A stretch of 64,000 nucleotides of DNA from contig NZ_JBBPBZ010000001.1 in NCBI RefSeq assembly GCF_038070105.1, forward strand, positions 124,001-188,000, given 5' to 3'. The DNA comes from Methylocystis sp. IM3 (GTDB taxonomy: Bacteria; Pseudomonadota; Alphaproteobacteria; Rhizobiales; Beijerinckiaceae). Below are positions 1 through 8,715 of this stretch, in pieces. Position 1 is the first letter of the stretch, and every line of letters begins with the position of its first letter. The translations under genes and the position numbers were made by a program. Under the pieces are notes generated by a model. The model did not search any database. It was not told the DNA's origin and saw only the letters and a program-made list of their open reading frames with translations.

Positions 1-1181
<1,181 letters not shown>

Positions 1182-1460
1182 TCAGTTCTTCAGTTCCGAA
1201 GGGTAGCCGGCTCCCTCGGTCGCCTTGGTGAGCGCCTCGACGGTTGTTTTCGTGTCGTCGTAAGTCACGACGGCTTCTTTTTTCTCGTAGCTCACCTCGA
1301 TTGCTCCGACGCCGTCGACCTTGCTCAGCGCCTTCTTGACGGTGATCGGGCAAGCGGCGCAGGTCATGCCGGACACCAACAAGGTGACGGTCTTCGTCGC
1401 GGCATAGGCTGGCGCGCTGAGGACGACCGCCAAGGTGACGGCTGTGGCGAGTTTTATCAT
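1182..1460 (-). CDS. merP: Periplasmic mercury-binding protein MerP
   Basis: Periplasmic Hg(II) scavenger that hands mercury to MerT. The 92 residues comprise a signal peptide of about 20 residues ending APAYA followed by a single HMA domain with GMTCAAC (Cys34, Cys37). Length and architecture match the family. It lies between merT (16 nt upstream) and merA (3 nt downstream) on the same strand, consistent with one transcript driven from the merR-merT intergenic operator. Confidence 0.95.
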   Translation of the reverse strand: MIKLATAVTLAVVLSAPAYAATKTVTLLVSGMTCAACPITVKKALSKVDGVGAIEVSYEKKEAVVTYDDTKTTVEALTKATEGAGYPSELKN

Positions 1461-1476
1461 GATCGGGAGTCCTCTT

Positions 1477-1824
1477 TCAGTAGAACAGCGGCAGTACGTA
1501 AGGGAAAATCGTTGCCCCGCCGACGAGCGCGGATACGCCCCAGAAGATCAGCTTGTAGGCCGACCTCACTTCCGTCATGGCGCAGACCTCTCCCGGCTTA
1601 CAGTCGATAGTCGGGCGGTAGATTCGTCGCCAAGCTAAGAACAGCGCAACGAACCCCGCGCTGAGGAACAATGGCCGGAACGGCTCGAACGCTTTGAAAT
1701 TGCCGAGCCATGCGCCGCTGAATCCGAGGCTCACCAACAGGAGCGGCCCAAGGCAGCAGGCCGAGGCGAGGATCGCGGCGACACCGCCGGCGATCAGAGC
1801 CTTACCGTGTGATTGTTCAGACAT
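1477..1824 (-). CDS. merT: Mercuric ion transporter MerT
   Basis: Inner-membrane importer that passes Hg(II) from MerP to cytosolic MerA. The 115 residues carry three hydrophobic segments, the vicinal Cys pair in the first helix (SACCLGP, Cys23-Cys24) and the second pair in the cytoplasmic loop (CKPGEVC, Cys75 and Cys81). I chose the ATG at 1824 because AGAGGA sits about 7 nt upstream; an in-frame TTG at 1839 would add five residues and overlap the SD. The gene starts 11 nt after the stop of a 39-codon membrane ORF, suggesting translational coupling. Confidence 0.95.
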   Translation of the reverse strand: MSEQSHGKALIAGGVAAILASACCLGPLLLVSLGFSGAWLGNFKAFEPFRPLFLSAGFVALFLAWRRIYRPTIDCKPGEVCAMTEVRSAYKLIFWGVSALVGGATIFPYVLPLFY

Positions 1825-1835
1825 AGGTTCCTCTT

Positions 1836-1955
1836 TCAATCGGCCATGACCCAGCGCGCAAAAAGAAACAGCGCGCCGGCGACCGCCGCTGTCACCGCAA
1901 ACCCAACCGGCGTCATCGCCATTTGGATGAGACCAAGACCCTCCCCGTCACACAT
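1836..1955 (-). CDS. 39-residue membrane peptide, first gene of the mer operon
   Basis: A short ORF starting at an ATG at 1955 with an excellent Shine-Dalgarno (AAGGAGG, 7-8 nt upstream). It begins MCDGEGLGLIQM and continues with one hydrophobic segment of about 20 residues before ending RWVMAD. It is the first ORF after the mer operator and its stop lies 11 nt before merT. It is too short for MerF, MerE or MerC and has a single Cys, so I do not assign it to a known Mer family. The strong ribosome site and operon position argue that it is translated; a regulatory leader or a MerT partner are both possible. Confidence 0.6.
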   Translation of the reverse strand: MCDGEGLGLIQMAMTPVGFAVTAAVAGALFLFARWVMAD

Positions 1956-2030
1956 CGCAACGTCCTCCTTGCCAGACTGGAGAGCTGCTCGAAACATGCG
2001 TTGTTTCGGCTCCCGAGTTCTCCTATCCTC

Positions 2031-2061
2031 ACTCTGCGGCCTGTAGCCGCTACAGGGTCAA
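2031..2061 (-). promoter_or_regulatory. MerR-type operator/promoter of the mer operon
   Basis: Between divergent merR and the mer genes lies a perfect 17-bp palindrome, CCTGTAGC-C-GCTACAGG (2040-2056). On the minus strand it sits directly after a TTGACC -35 box (2061-2056), with a 19-bp spacer to CAGAGT (2036-2031), a weak -10. A palindrome inside a long 19-bp spacer is the hallmark of promoters activated by MerR-family DNA distortion. Confidence 0.75.
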
Positions 2062-2096
2062 GGAGCTTTTTTCCCCATTCAGGAGGGCCGGCGGCG

Positions 2097-2591
2097 ATGA
2101 AAGCGACAGGCTTCTCGATCGGCGAATTGTCAAAGCGGAGCGGCGTGAACATCGAGACCATCCGTTACTATGAGAAAATCGGCGTCATGCCCGCGCCCGG
2201 CCGCAGCGCGGGCGGCTATCGCCTTTATGGCGCTGACCATCTCAAGCGGCTGAGCTTCGTGCGACGTAGCCGGCAACTTGGTTTCAGCCTTGACGAAATT
2301 CGCGGGCTGCTCCGTCTTGTTGACGGGGACGCCTACACATGCGCGGAAGTTCAGGCGCTGACGCTCAATCATCTGGCGGAGATTCGCCGCAAGATCACCG
2401 ACTTAAAACGGCTCAAGCGGGTGATGGCGGAAATGGCCGCGCAGTGCAGTGGGGAACGAGCTCCCGAGTGCGCGGTCATTGATGTGCTTTTTGATGCGCG
2501 GCCGCCATCTAGTGAACCCCAAGGGAGTCAATCGCGGCCGAAGAGGGGGCGGGCGGCGAAAAGCACCTTAGGCTTCGCCGTGCCAAAGTAA
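2097..2591 (+). CDS. merR: Mercury-responsive regulator MerR
   Basis: Hg(II)-sensing activator/repressor of the divergent mer operon. From the ATG at 2097 (SD AGGAGGG upstream) the protein has 164 residues: a MerR winged helix-turn-helix (FSIGELSKRSGVNIETIRYY), the dimerisation helix, and the metal-binding cysteines at 82, 117 and 125, almost exactly the Cys82/117/126 triad of Tn501 MerR. The C-terminal tail of about 30 residues is basic and longer than usual (MerR is typically about 144 residues). An upstream in-frame extension exists but would run through the operator, so I rejected it. Confidence 0.95.
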   Translation: MKATGFSIGELSKRSGVNIETIRYYEKIGVMPAPGRSAGGYRLYGADHLKRLSFVRRSRQLGFSLDEIRGLLRLVDGDAYTCAEVQALTLNHLAEIRRKITDLKRLKRVMAEMAAQCSGERAPECAVIDVLFDARPPSSEPQGSQSRPKRGRAAKSTLGFAVPK

Positions 2592-2604
2592 CTGGATGCA
2601 AAAA

Positions 2605-2823
2605 TCAAAATTTTCGCACCATAAGCCATCGCCTTAGAGCGACGAGCGACCAGACGGCTTCAACCAGACCGAAGGGCCAAGCTCCTTGCAGGAACCCATA
2701 GGCGGAGCCGAGAGCACACGACAAAGCAAAGAGCAGTACGAACCAATGGCTGTGGTCTTCGAGCGCGTAGCACACAAGCATTGCAGAAACGGCGAAGAGA
2801 CCAAAGAGCGTAAGCGCATCCAT
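2605..2823 (-). CDS. Small conserved membrane protein, unknown function
   Basis: A 72-residue protein from an ATG at 2823 with two or three hydrophobic segments and the sequences CYALEDHSHWF and YGFLQGAWPFGLVEAVW. This pattern recurs in small uncharacterised proteobacterial membrane proteins; I cannot attach a function. It is convergent with merR (13 nt between stops). An upstream start at 2862 (MKERK) is possible but lacks a better ribosome site. Confidence 0.55.
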   Translation of the reverse strand: MDALTLFGLFAVSAMLVCYALEDHSHWFVLLFALSCALGSAYGFLQGAWPFGLVEAVWSLVALRRWLMVRKF

Positions 2824-2861
2824 CCTTGAACTTACCACAGCCCACACGACCTTGCGCTCCT

Positions 2862-3218
2862 TCATACGACATGAGCAGGCGCAAGACGGCATTCGCCGTC
2901 TCGGGTTTCGATCTGAATCGTCGCATGTCGGATACGGAAGCGGTGCTCTAGCTCATGCGCCATGCCCGCCAAAAATCGGTCATCCAATTGCGAAAGCGGC
3001 GTCGCGGCGCCCGGCAGCGATCGAGCGACAACGAAGATAAAGACCGCCGGGAAAACAAGATCGAACGCTGCGGCGACAAGCGCGGGTTCACTTCTCGAGA
3101 ACAAGCCGGCGATTCGACCTAGAAGCCAAAGGGCGACGAGGCCGGCGAGCGGCGCACCTAAAAAGCCGGCGACGACGGCGCCGCCGAAACCAAAGGCCAT
3201 TTCATGCGCGTGCCAGAT
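2862..3218 (-). pseudogene. Chimeric remnant: NnrS-like segment joined to a CDF-transporter tail
   Basis: The frame open from about 3218 to 2862 begins IWHAHEMAFGFGGAVVAGFL, the helix typical of NnrS haem/copper membrane proteins, but jumps to APLAGLVALWLLGRIAG, skipping the segment NnrS normally has between them, and has only about 60 residues of the roughly 400-residue family. It is then joined to RFRIRHATIQIETRDG and CRLAPAHVV, the C-terminal signature of CzcD/DmeF-type cation diffusion facilitators; compare HATVQIE and CALAPDDVV at the end of the CDF gene at 22770-23741. Two deletions appear to have fused the remains of two genes in one frame. Expression as a protein of about 112 residues from 3200 is possible. 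Confidence 0.6.
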
Positions 3219-3434
3219 AGTCGGGGAATCGTGTTGGCAGTTCAGCCGCCGCCTCCAAATAGGCGACTGACGCGATCCGGCTGTTCGAGCGCCGGAGTAT
3301 CTGAAAGGAGAGGGCTGGCAGTTCTAGAGCCTTTAGGTGGATTCGGCACTCTCGCGATTGAACCGCGCGGGCGGCCTCGCGGCGCGGGATCCGTCGCCCG
3401 CAGCCTGATAGCGACGCGCTGTAAAACTTTACGG

Positions 3435-4136
3435 TCATAGCGCCCCTTCCGAAGTTTTCGAGTTAGGACCATCCTCGCGATTTTCCGCGTTCCACTCCAT
3501 CGCGCCGGCATACGTCGCATCATACACAGCCGCGCCGATGGCCTCGCCGAGATCGGTGTGGAGACCCGCGCACGATTCAAGCTGATTGCCTTCTGGCGCC
3601 GCGACGAGAATGCAGTCCGTCCCTGTGCCGGTAATGGCTGGTCCGCCCCGATCAGGGTTCGTCTCCATGACCGCCGCCGTTCGCGCTTGCGTCGCAATGG
3701 AGACGGATTCGACGAAGGCGCCGGCCGAGAGCGAATGCGAGACGTGTACAAGCGTATTGATCGTGCCAGGCAAAAGAACCTTTTGACCTCGACGCGTGCC
3801 GATTCTTTCCCCATTGGTCAGACCGACCGTCGCCAAACATGTTGCGATGACCGAACCGATTCTTGATTGGGAAATATGATGACGGCCTATCTCCCGAGAA
3901 GTCATGAAGGCCGCAGCATCAGAAAGGCCGCGTGACGCTAATTTCTTCTTCAAGAACTCCACAGGATCGACATGGGGCGTGAGATCCGCGTTGCGAACTT
4001 CCAGCCAAACAACTTCTCGGGTGCAGCAAAAGCCAGGCTTGGTGATCGACCATCCCAAGGTTCTTTGCGTGTTTTCAAACCTGACGATGAGGAAGGGGGG
4101 CTCCAGATCGAGACGAAATGGCAGCAACTGAGTCAT
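3435..4136 (-). CDS. cbiZ: Adenosylcobinamide amidohydrolase CbiZ
   Basis: CbiZ cleaves the aminopropanol side chain of (pseudo)cobinamides to give cobyric acid, letting cells remodel imported corrinoids. The 233-residue protein from the ATG at 4136 shows the family's conserved blocks: ATVGLTNGER (102-111), GTINTLV (124-130), a central IATQARTAA, TGTGTDCI (169-176) and GLHTDLGEAIG (191-201). Length is typical. An in-frame upstream extension would overlap the neighbouring membrane gene and is unlikely. It is the last intact gene of the minus-strand cluster downstream of the cobalamin riboswitch, which fits a corrinoid-salvage role. Confidence 0.88.
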   Translation of the reverse strand: MTQLLPFRLDLEPPFLIVRFENTQRTLGWSITKPGFCCTREVVWLEVRNADLTPHVDPVEFLKKKLASRGLSDAAAFMTSREIGRHHISQSRIGSVIATCLATVGLTNGERIGTRRGQKVLLPGTINTLVHVSHSLSAGAFVESVSIATQARTAAVMETNPDRGGPAITGTGTDCILVAAPEGNQLESCAGLHTDLGEAIGAAVYDATYAGAMEWNAENREDGPNSKTSEGAL

Positions 4137-4203
4137 ACAGGATCCACATTTCAAGCAATCCTGCGGAGCGCAGGCTGGAAGCCGGGCGCTCCGCGAAGCG
4201 CCT

Positions 4204-4773
4204 TCAGATGTGGCGCGGCGCGAGTGTCGCCGACAACTTGCGCCGAGACGTTGCATTCGTGAGGACTGTTTTCAGGGCCCAGAGACCGCCGAAGGCGCAG
4301 GCATTAATGAGAAAAATCCGCGCGACGGTCGCCAGCGCGACGTCATCGGCGCTGATACCGACGGCAAGATCGATTGCGATGAGCGAGCCCTCATAGACCA
4401 GAAAGGCTGCCAAAAACGCAACGAAAGCGCCAACGGCCCCTGCGAACCGCCGCGTCGCCAGTCCGGCGGCCTCGCACGAAAGCGCGGCGATCATCCCAAG
4501 CGCCCCGCCCCAGGCGAAAGTCTTGCCATCCATCGGGTAGTGCATAAAGGTGAAGCCCCACGCCTGATTGGCGAGCCATACTGCGCCGACTGCCGCTAAG
4601 GCTTCGCGGCGGCCGAACGACATGGCTGCGATCGCAGCGAACGCCGCGAGCGGAACCGCGCAGGCAAAGCCTACTGTCGTCAGAACGCTTGCGATGGTCA
4701 ACGCGCCCATGCCGATCGCGGTGCGCGAAGGAGAGGATGCCGAGTGCGTGAAACCCAGATTAATCGCGGTCAT
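4204..4773 (-). CDS. Multi-helix membrane protein, candidate BtuM-like corrinoid transporter
   Basis: A 189-residue integral membrane protein with about five or six hydrophobic segments, containing AVWLANQAWGF and the cysteines Cys38, Cys100 and Cys159. The start at 4773 has GGAG 7 nt upstream. Small membrane proteins of about this length (BtuM) are found under B12 control and import cobalamin without an ABC ATPase; the position between a riboswitch-led TonB receptor and cbiZ suggests the same job here. I cannot align it to a BtuM from memory, so the family call is inference. Alternatives are a cobalt transporter accessory protein or an unrelated membrane protein of the regulon. Confidence 0.5.
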   Translation of the reverse strand: MTAINLGFTHSASSPSRTAIGMGALTIASVLTTVGFACAVPLAAFAAIAAMSFGRREALAAVGAVWLANQAWGFTFMHYPMDGKTFAWGGALGMIAALSCEAAGLATRRFAGAVGAFVAFLAAFLVYEGSLIAIDLAVGISADDVALATVARIFLINACAFGGLWALKTVLTNATSRRKLSATLAPRHI

Positions 4774-4912
4774 ATTAGGTCTCCGTAAATTGAAGATGGC
4801 TGAAACCTCTTGGGCCATCGGCTCCGCTCGTCTCCAGTATAGTTAGTTTGACGAGAAGGAAGAAGACCGGCGGTCGCTGCTCGGAACAGCCGCCGGGAAA
4901 TGTTTGCGACAA

Positions 4913-5500
4913 TCAGGCATGCGCGAAGCGGCGCCCTGAACGGTCGACCGGGTCGGGGTTGGTAAGGCCGAACCATCGCGCCCGAAGCTTGTCCCACAAC
5001 GCGAGACGCGACCAATCGGGCTCCTTCAGGAACTTGTCGGTCTCCGGATGCAGGAACGGGTTGGGCAGGAGCACGGTGAGCTGCTGCTCGTTCGCGCCGT
5101 TGAAGAGCTGGACTCCCCATGACATCGGCACGCAGGAGCGCCCGATCCGGCGATAAATCTCCGCCCGCGCCGTGCGCCGATGACGCGCCACGTCCGGGGG
5201 CGTCGGCCGGCTGCGCGGGCCTTTGTTCTCGCCGATGCAGATGTGAAAATGCGGAACGCCAAAAGCCACCGTCAGATAGCCGTCGAGCATTCCGATGCGC
5301 GTCGGCGGGCGATCGGTCTTCATCTCCCAAGCGGCGCCCTGAATGAGGATGCCGAAGGTGATCTCCCGCCAATGGTTCTCGAAGAGATCGCGGAGAAGCT
5401 CCTCGAGGCTCGCCGGGTCTGTGGGCAGCGAGAACACGTCGAGCGGCGTTCCATCGGGCTCGACCATTCGTGTCGGCGCATATTCGGCAACCTCTGACAT
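4913..5500 (-). CDS. Conserved protein of unknown function in the corrinoid cassette
   Basis: A 195-residue soluble, signal-less protein starting at an ATG at 5500 (GTG at 5509 is an alternative). It contains FGVPHFHICIGENKGP, then RHRRTARAEIYRRIG, and LFNGANEQQLTVLLPNPF. These blocks look like conserved motifs of an orthologous family I remember only as hypothetical. The His-Cys motif HFHICIG could bind a metal or corrinoid, but that is speculation. It lies 91 nt after the TonB receptor and 139 nt before the BtuM-like gene on the same strand, so it is probably cotranscribed. Confidence 0.6.
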   Translation of the reverse strand: MSEVAEYAPTRMVEPDGTPLDVFSLPTDPASLEELLRDLFENHWREITFGILIQGAAWEMKTDRPPTRIGMLDGYLTVAFGVPHFHICIGENKGPRSRPTPPDVARHRRTARAEIYRRIGRSCVPMSWGVQLFNGANEQQLTVLLPNPFLHPETDKFLKEPDWSRLALWDKLRARWFGLTNPDPVDRSGRRFAHA

Positions 5501-5591
5501 GGCGTTCACTTTCTCTTCGTCGACGGAGCAGAACCCCTATTTCCGAGGAGGCGCATTGCGCGCTCCTCGAGGATGCATGACGGCGCGCGGC

Positions 5592-8171
5592 TCAAAACGA
5601 CACCTTGATCGACCCACGGAACGTCCGCGGGGCGCCGATCACGTTAAAATTGTACCCAGGCATGTTCCACCCCACCTGGACTGGATTGGTAAAGGGCACA
5701 GCGAAGCCGCCAGGATGGGAGGCGTCGAAGGCCTGAGGACCCAAGCCGCCGGTGACGAAATAGGTCTTGTCGAGGAGATTGCTCACATTGAGCTGTGCGA
5801 CGACCTTGAATCGGTCGAGGTTGAACTCATAGGCCCCGAAGAGGCCGACGATTCCATAGCTCGGCGTGGATTTCCCATAAATATAGGATCCATCATTGGC
5901 GGTATGAAAGAAAGGAAGATAGCCGGTGTAATCGTAGCGCGCCCCCACGCGCAGACCCTTCATCTGGCCGTCCCTGAATTCATAGGCCGAAGACAGGGAG
6001 CCGACATTGCGCGGAACGAAGGGGATCGGCTGTCCCACAACCGGCACCCCGAGGTAAGTTGGATTTGACTTGGTGGTGATTGCGTCGGTGTTTGCGTAGG
6101 CGAGATTGACGCTCCAGCCGGGCAGAAGCTCACCTTGGATGTCGAGTTCCGGGCCCTGCGAGCGCCCTTGGCCTATGAGCAGCACGTGGTTGAAATCATT
6201 GGGGATCCCGATCGGAATATTGGTCTTGACCAAATGGTAATAGGCCGCCGTGGCCTGAACCCTGTTATCGAACAGGGAAAGCTTGATTCCGCCTTCCTCC
6301 TGCTCGCCGGCGCTCGGGGGCGTCGGGTCGTTCGAGCCGTAGACCAGCTTGCCGTCATAGTTCGGGCTGTACGATTCGGCGTAATTTCCGTAGAAGCTGA
6401 TCCATTCGAGCGGCCGCCACAACAGCCCGACGCGCGGCGTGACCCTCTGGCTGACGAACCTCGACGTGTTGCCGAGCGTGTTGAAGTTACATGGAATCGC
6501 AATTCCCGAAAACCAATTGGACGAAAAAGGCCCGCAGAAATGCGTGTTGTCGGAGGCGCCGGTTCTGCTGTCGATATATTGCCAGCGGGCGCCGCCGAGC
6601 ACGTGAAAGCCGAAGGGCAGTTTGATCTGGTCCTGCAGATAAACGCCGTAATTGTCGGCGGTTTGCTGGGTGGCGTTGTAGGGAACAAGCCCGCCGATGG
6701 GGGTCGGGAAATACGGCGCGCCGAACAGGCCAACCGCCCCGTAGTTTTGCGGGAGCATATTCAGGCCCCTGAAGTTATACCGGTAGTAGTCTGCCCCCGA
6801 CAACAGCGTATGGTTGAGATATTCCCCGGTGTTGAAATGACCGACGAGGTTGATTGTCGTCGCATATTCCGCCTGTCTATTGTCAGACGGAAAAGAACTA
6901 TAGTTCAGAATGACACTGTTTGGTTGGGATACCGGGGTGAAGGCGCCGTTGAATCCGCACAGCGAGAAGCCGCCAAAAGAGTAGGCGCCCGGAGTCACGC
7001 AATCGGTGATAGAGGTGGTCCCGCCGTTGTTCTGCCAATTGCTATGCAACAGTTGCATGAACAAGGTTTGCTGTATCGACCAGTCCTTGTCGAAGTCGTG
7101 ATGCCACGTCAGCTCGCTGAAGTTCTGCTGCTGAGTGTAAGGCGAGTTGGGCCCCCAGTTGAAACTGCGCCCGAGCCATAGAGGGGAGAACATCCCGTAA
7201 TAGGGCACATAAAACCAGTCCTGATTCAGATTGTTCTGCTGAAACTGAGTGGACGCTCTGATCCAGCTGCCGTCGTCGATGTTCCATCTGACGACCGGGT
7301 TGATCATGATATTTTTGTTGTAGTCGAAAGCGCGGAACGACCCGTCGTTCTCATAGGACATGATGAAGCGGTAGAGCACGTCCTTGTTGGCGGTCACCGG
7401 CCCCGTGGCGTCGACGACCGTCCGATAGGAGGCGTAGCTGCCCATTTGCTGCTGCACGGAGGCGGCGGGCTTCGCCAATGGCTGCTTCGTGTTGATGTTG
7501 ACGATGCCGCCGGGCTCCACCGCGCCGTAGAGGATGGCGGCGGGGCCTTTCAGCACCTCGACGCTCTCCACATTGGCCATCTCAGCGGTGCTGGAGCCGG
7601 TGAAGTTGAGGCCGAAGCTGTCGACCCGGAAACCGTCGCGGAAATAGTTCTGCGTTGCGAAGCCGCGCAGGATGATCTGTCGGAAGGAATTTCCTAGCGC
7701 CGCGTCGCCGCCGCCCGAGACGGCGACGCCGCTGACGTTCTTCAGCGCCTGGTCCAGCGTGATGGCCTGCTGGTCCTCGAGCATCTGCCGCGTGACCATT
7801 TTCGTGGTGACTGGCGTGTTCATCACCGGCGTATTGACCTTGGTCCCGAGCGACTCGATCGGCGCGGCGTAGGAGGTGGGATTGTTGCAAACCCCGTCGG
7901 CGCAGATTTGCCCATTGTTGCCAGGGTCGATTTCTGTGCCGTCGCCGTCCGCTTCCGCCTGTTGGCCGGCAAGAGGCTGTCCCGTTCCGGGCGCGCCGGA
8001 GGCGCGGCCGAAGCTCGGCTTCGGCGCGCCAATCTCGATTACCGGAAGCGTTTCTTGGGCGAGAGCTGGCGACGAGAAGGCCGCAGAAAGAACGTAGGGC
8101 AAGAGGGGCGAATTGCGCCGCACGGCGGCGCAAACGCCGCCTTTGGCGGTTGTCGGGAGAAGGGACTTCAT
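5592..8171 (-). CDS. TonB-dependent outer-membrane receptor under cobalamin riboswitch control
   Basis: An 859-residue outer-membrane gated porin. A signal peptide ending SSPALAQ is followed by a linker of about 90 residues, a plug domain (ALKNVSGVAVSGGG, QIILRGFATQNYFRDGFRVD, VEVLKGPAAILYG at about residue 200) and a 22-strand barrel ending in the outer-membrane sorting residue Phe (IKVSF). By sequence it belongs to the siderophore-receptor class rather than the short BtuB class. A cobalamin riboswitch precedes it and cbiZ lies downstream, so its substrate is likely a corrinoid. No signal-transduction (STN) domain is visible. Identity as a TonB receptor is secure; substrate is inferred. Confidence 0.93.
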   Translation of the reverse strand: MKSLLPTTAKGGVCAAVRRNSPLLPYVLSAAFSSPALAQETLPVIEIGAPKPSFGRASGAPGTGQPLAGQQAEADGDGTEIDPGNNGQICADGVCNNPTSYAAPIESLGTKVNTPVMNTPVTTKMVTRQMLEDQQAITLDQALKNVSGVAVSGGGDAALGNSFRQIILRGFATQNYFRDGFRVDSFGLNFTGSSTAEMANVESVEVLKGPAAILYGAVEPGGIVNINTKQPLAKPAASVQQQMGSYASYRTVVDATGPVTANKDVLYRFIMSYENDGSFRAFDYNKNIMINPVVRWNIDDGSWIRASTQFQQNNLNQDWFYVPYYGMFSPLWLGRSFNWGPNSPYTQQQNFSELTWHHDFDKDWSIQQTLFMQLLHSNWQNNGGTTSITDCVTPGAYSFGGFSLCGFNGAFTPVSQPNSVILNYSSFPSDNRQAEYATTINLVGHFNTGEYLNHTLLSGADYYRYNFRGLNMLPQNYGAVGLFGAPYFPTPIGGLVPYNATQQTADNYGVYLQDQIKLPFGFHVLGGARWQYIDSRTGASDNTHFCGPFSSNWFSGIAIPCNFNTLGNTSRFVSQRVTPRVGLLWRPLEWISFYGNYAESYSPNYDGKLVYGSNDPTPPSAGEQEEGGIKLSLFDNRVQATAAYYHLVKTNIPIGIPNDFNHVLLIGQGRSQGPELDIQGELLPGWSVNLAYANTDAITTKSNPTYLGVPVVGQPIPFVPRNVGSLSSAYEFRDGQMKGLRVGARYDYTGYLPFFHTANDGSYIYGKSTPSYGIVGLFGAYEFNLDRFKVVAQLNVSNLLDKTYFVTGGLGPQAFDASHPGGFAVPFTNPVQVGWNMPGYNFNVIGAPRTFRGSIKVSF

Positions 8172-8302
8172 GAGCCAAGACTCGCAGCAACGTGGGCCGT
8201 CACTGCGAAAAGTCTATCCCTGTCGCTTTGCGTTTTGACGCTCAGCGACAGTTTTGACCGCCTCGGTGCACCCCGCCCGACGCTTTCGCGCGTGACCACG
8301 AT

Positions 8303-8472
8303 TGATGGCAGGTCTCCTGGCTCGCGGGTCGTCGCCTTGAACCGCCTTCCCAGGAAGGTTTTCCCAGTGGCTTTTTGGCTCTAAGGCTCGCCGCTTACAG
8401 TTGCGGGGGCAGCCTCGGCATAGCGCTATGCAGCGCGCACCGAGTTCCCTTTTGATCCCCGAAGGGAACCAT
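8303..8472 (-). ncRNA. Cobalamin (AdoCbl) riboswitch
   Basis: Read on the minus strand, the segment has the conserved blocks of the cobalamin riboswitch in order: AAAGGGAACTCGGTGCG, the B12 box region GCTGCCCCCGCAACTGTAAG, AAGCCACTGGG, GGGAAGGCG, and the terminal ACGACCCGCGAGCCAGGAGA followed by CCTGCC. It lies about 130 nt upstream of the TonB-receptor start in the same orientation. High cobalamin should reduce expression of the receptor and any cotranscribed genes. Confidence 0.93.
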
Positions 8473-8715
8473 CTGGCCTATAAAGGCCGAAGCCGGCCGG
8501 TTTAGTCAAGCCGTTTTGTAGAGCGCGCCTCGAGCAGTCCTGAAGCGTTGCATTTTCGCATCAGCGCGACGGGGCGGGCAGGTGGATCGTGCGACTTTGT
8601 CAGTGAACAAACCTGCCCAATTGCATGACAGTGGAGGCGATGCACTTGGCGCAGGCTTTTGCGGCGCCCTTGGAAGGTAAGCACGTTTTTGCTATTTACA
8701 GTAATTCGCTGAGCG

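Noticed and set aside
1923..2096. N-terminal extension of MerR
   Set aside because: It would read through the mer operator and promoter; the ATG at 2097 gives the canonical MerR N-terminus.
6135..7181. 348-codon plus-strand open frame inside the TonB-receptor gene
   Set aside because: It is antisense to a clear receptor, lacks a ribosome site and any family motif; long antisense frames are common in GC-rich DNA.
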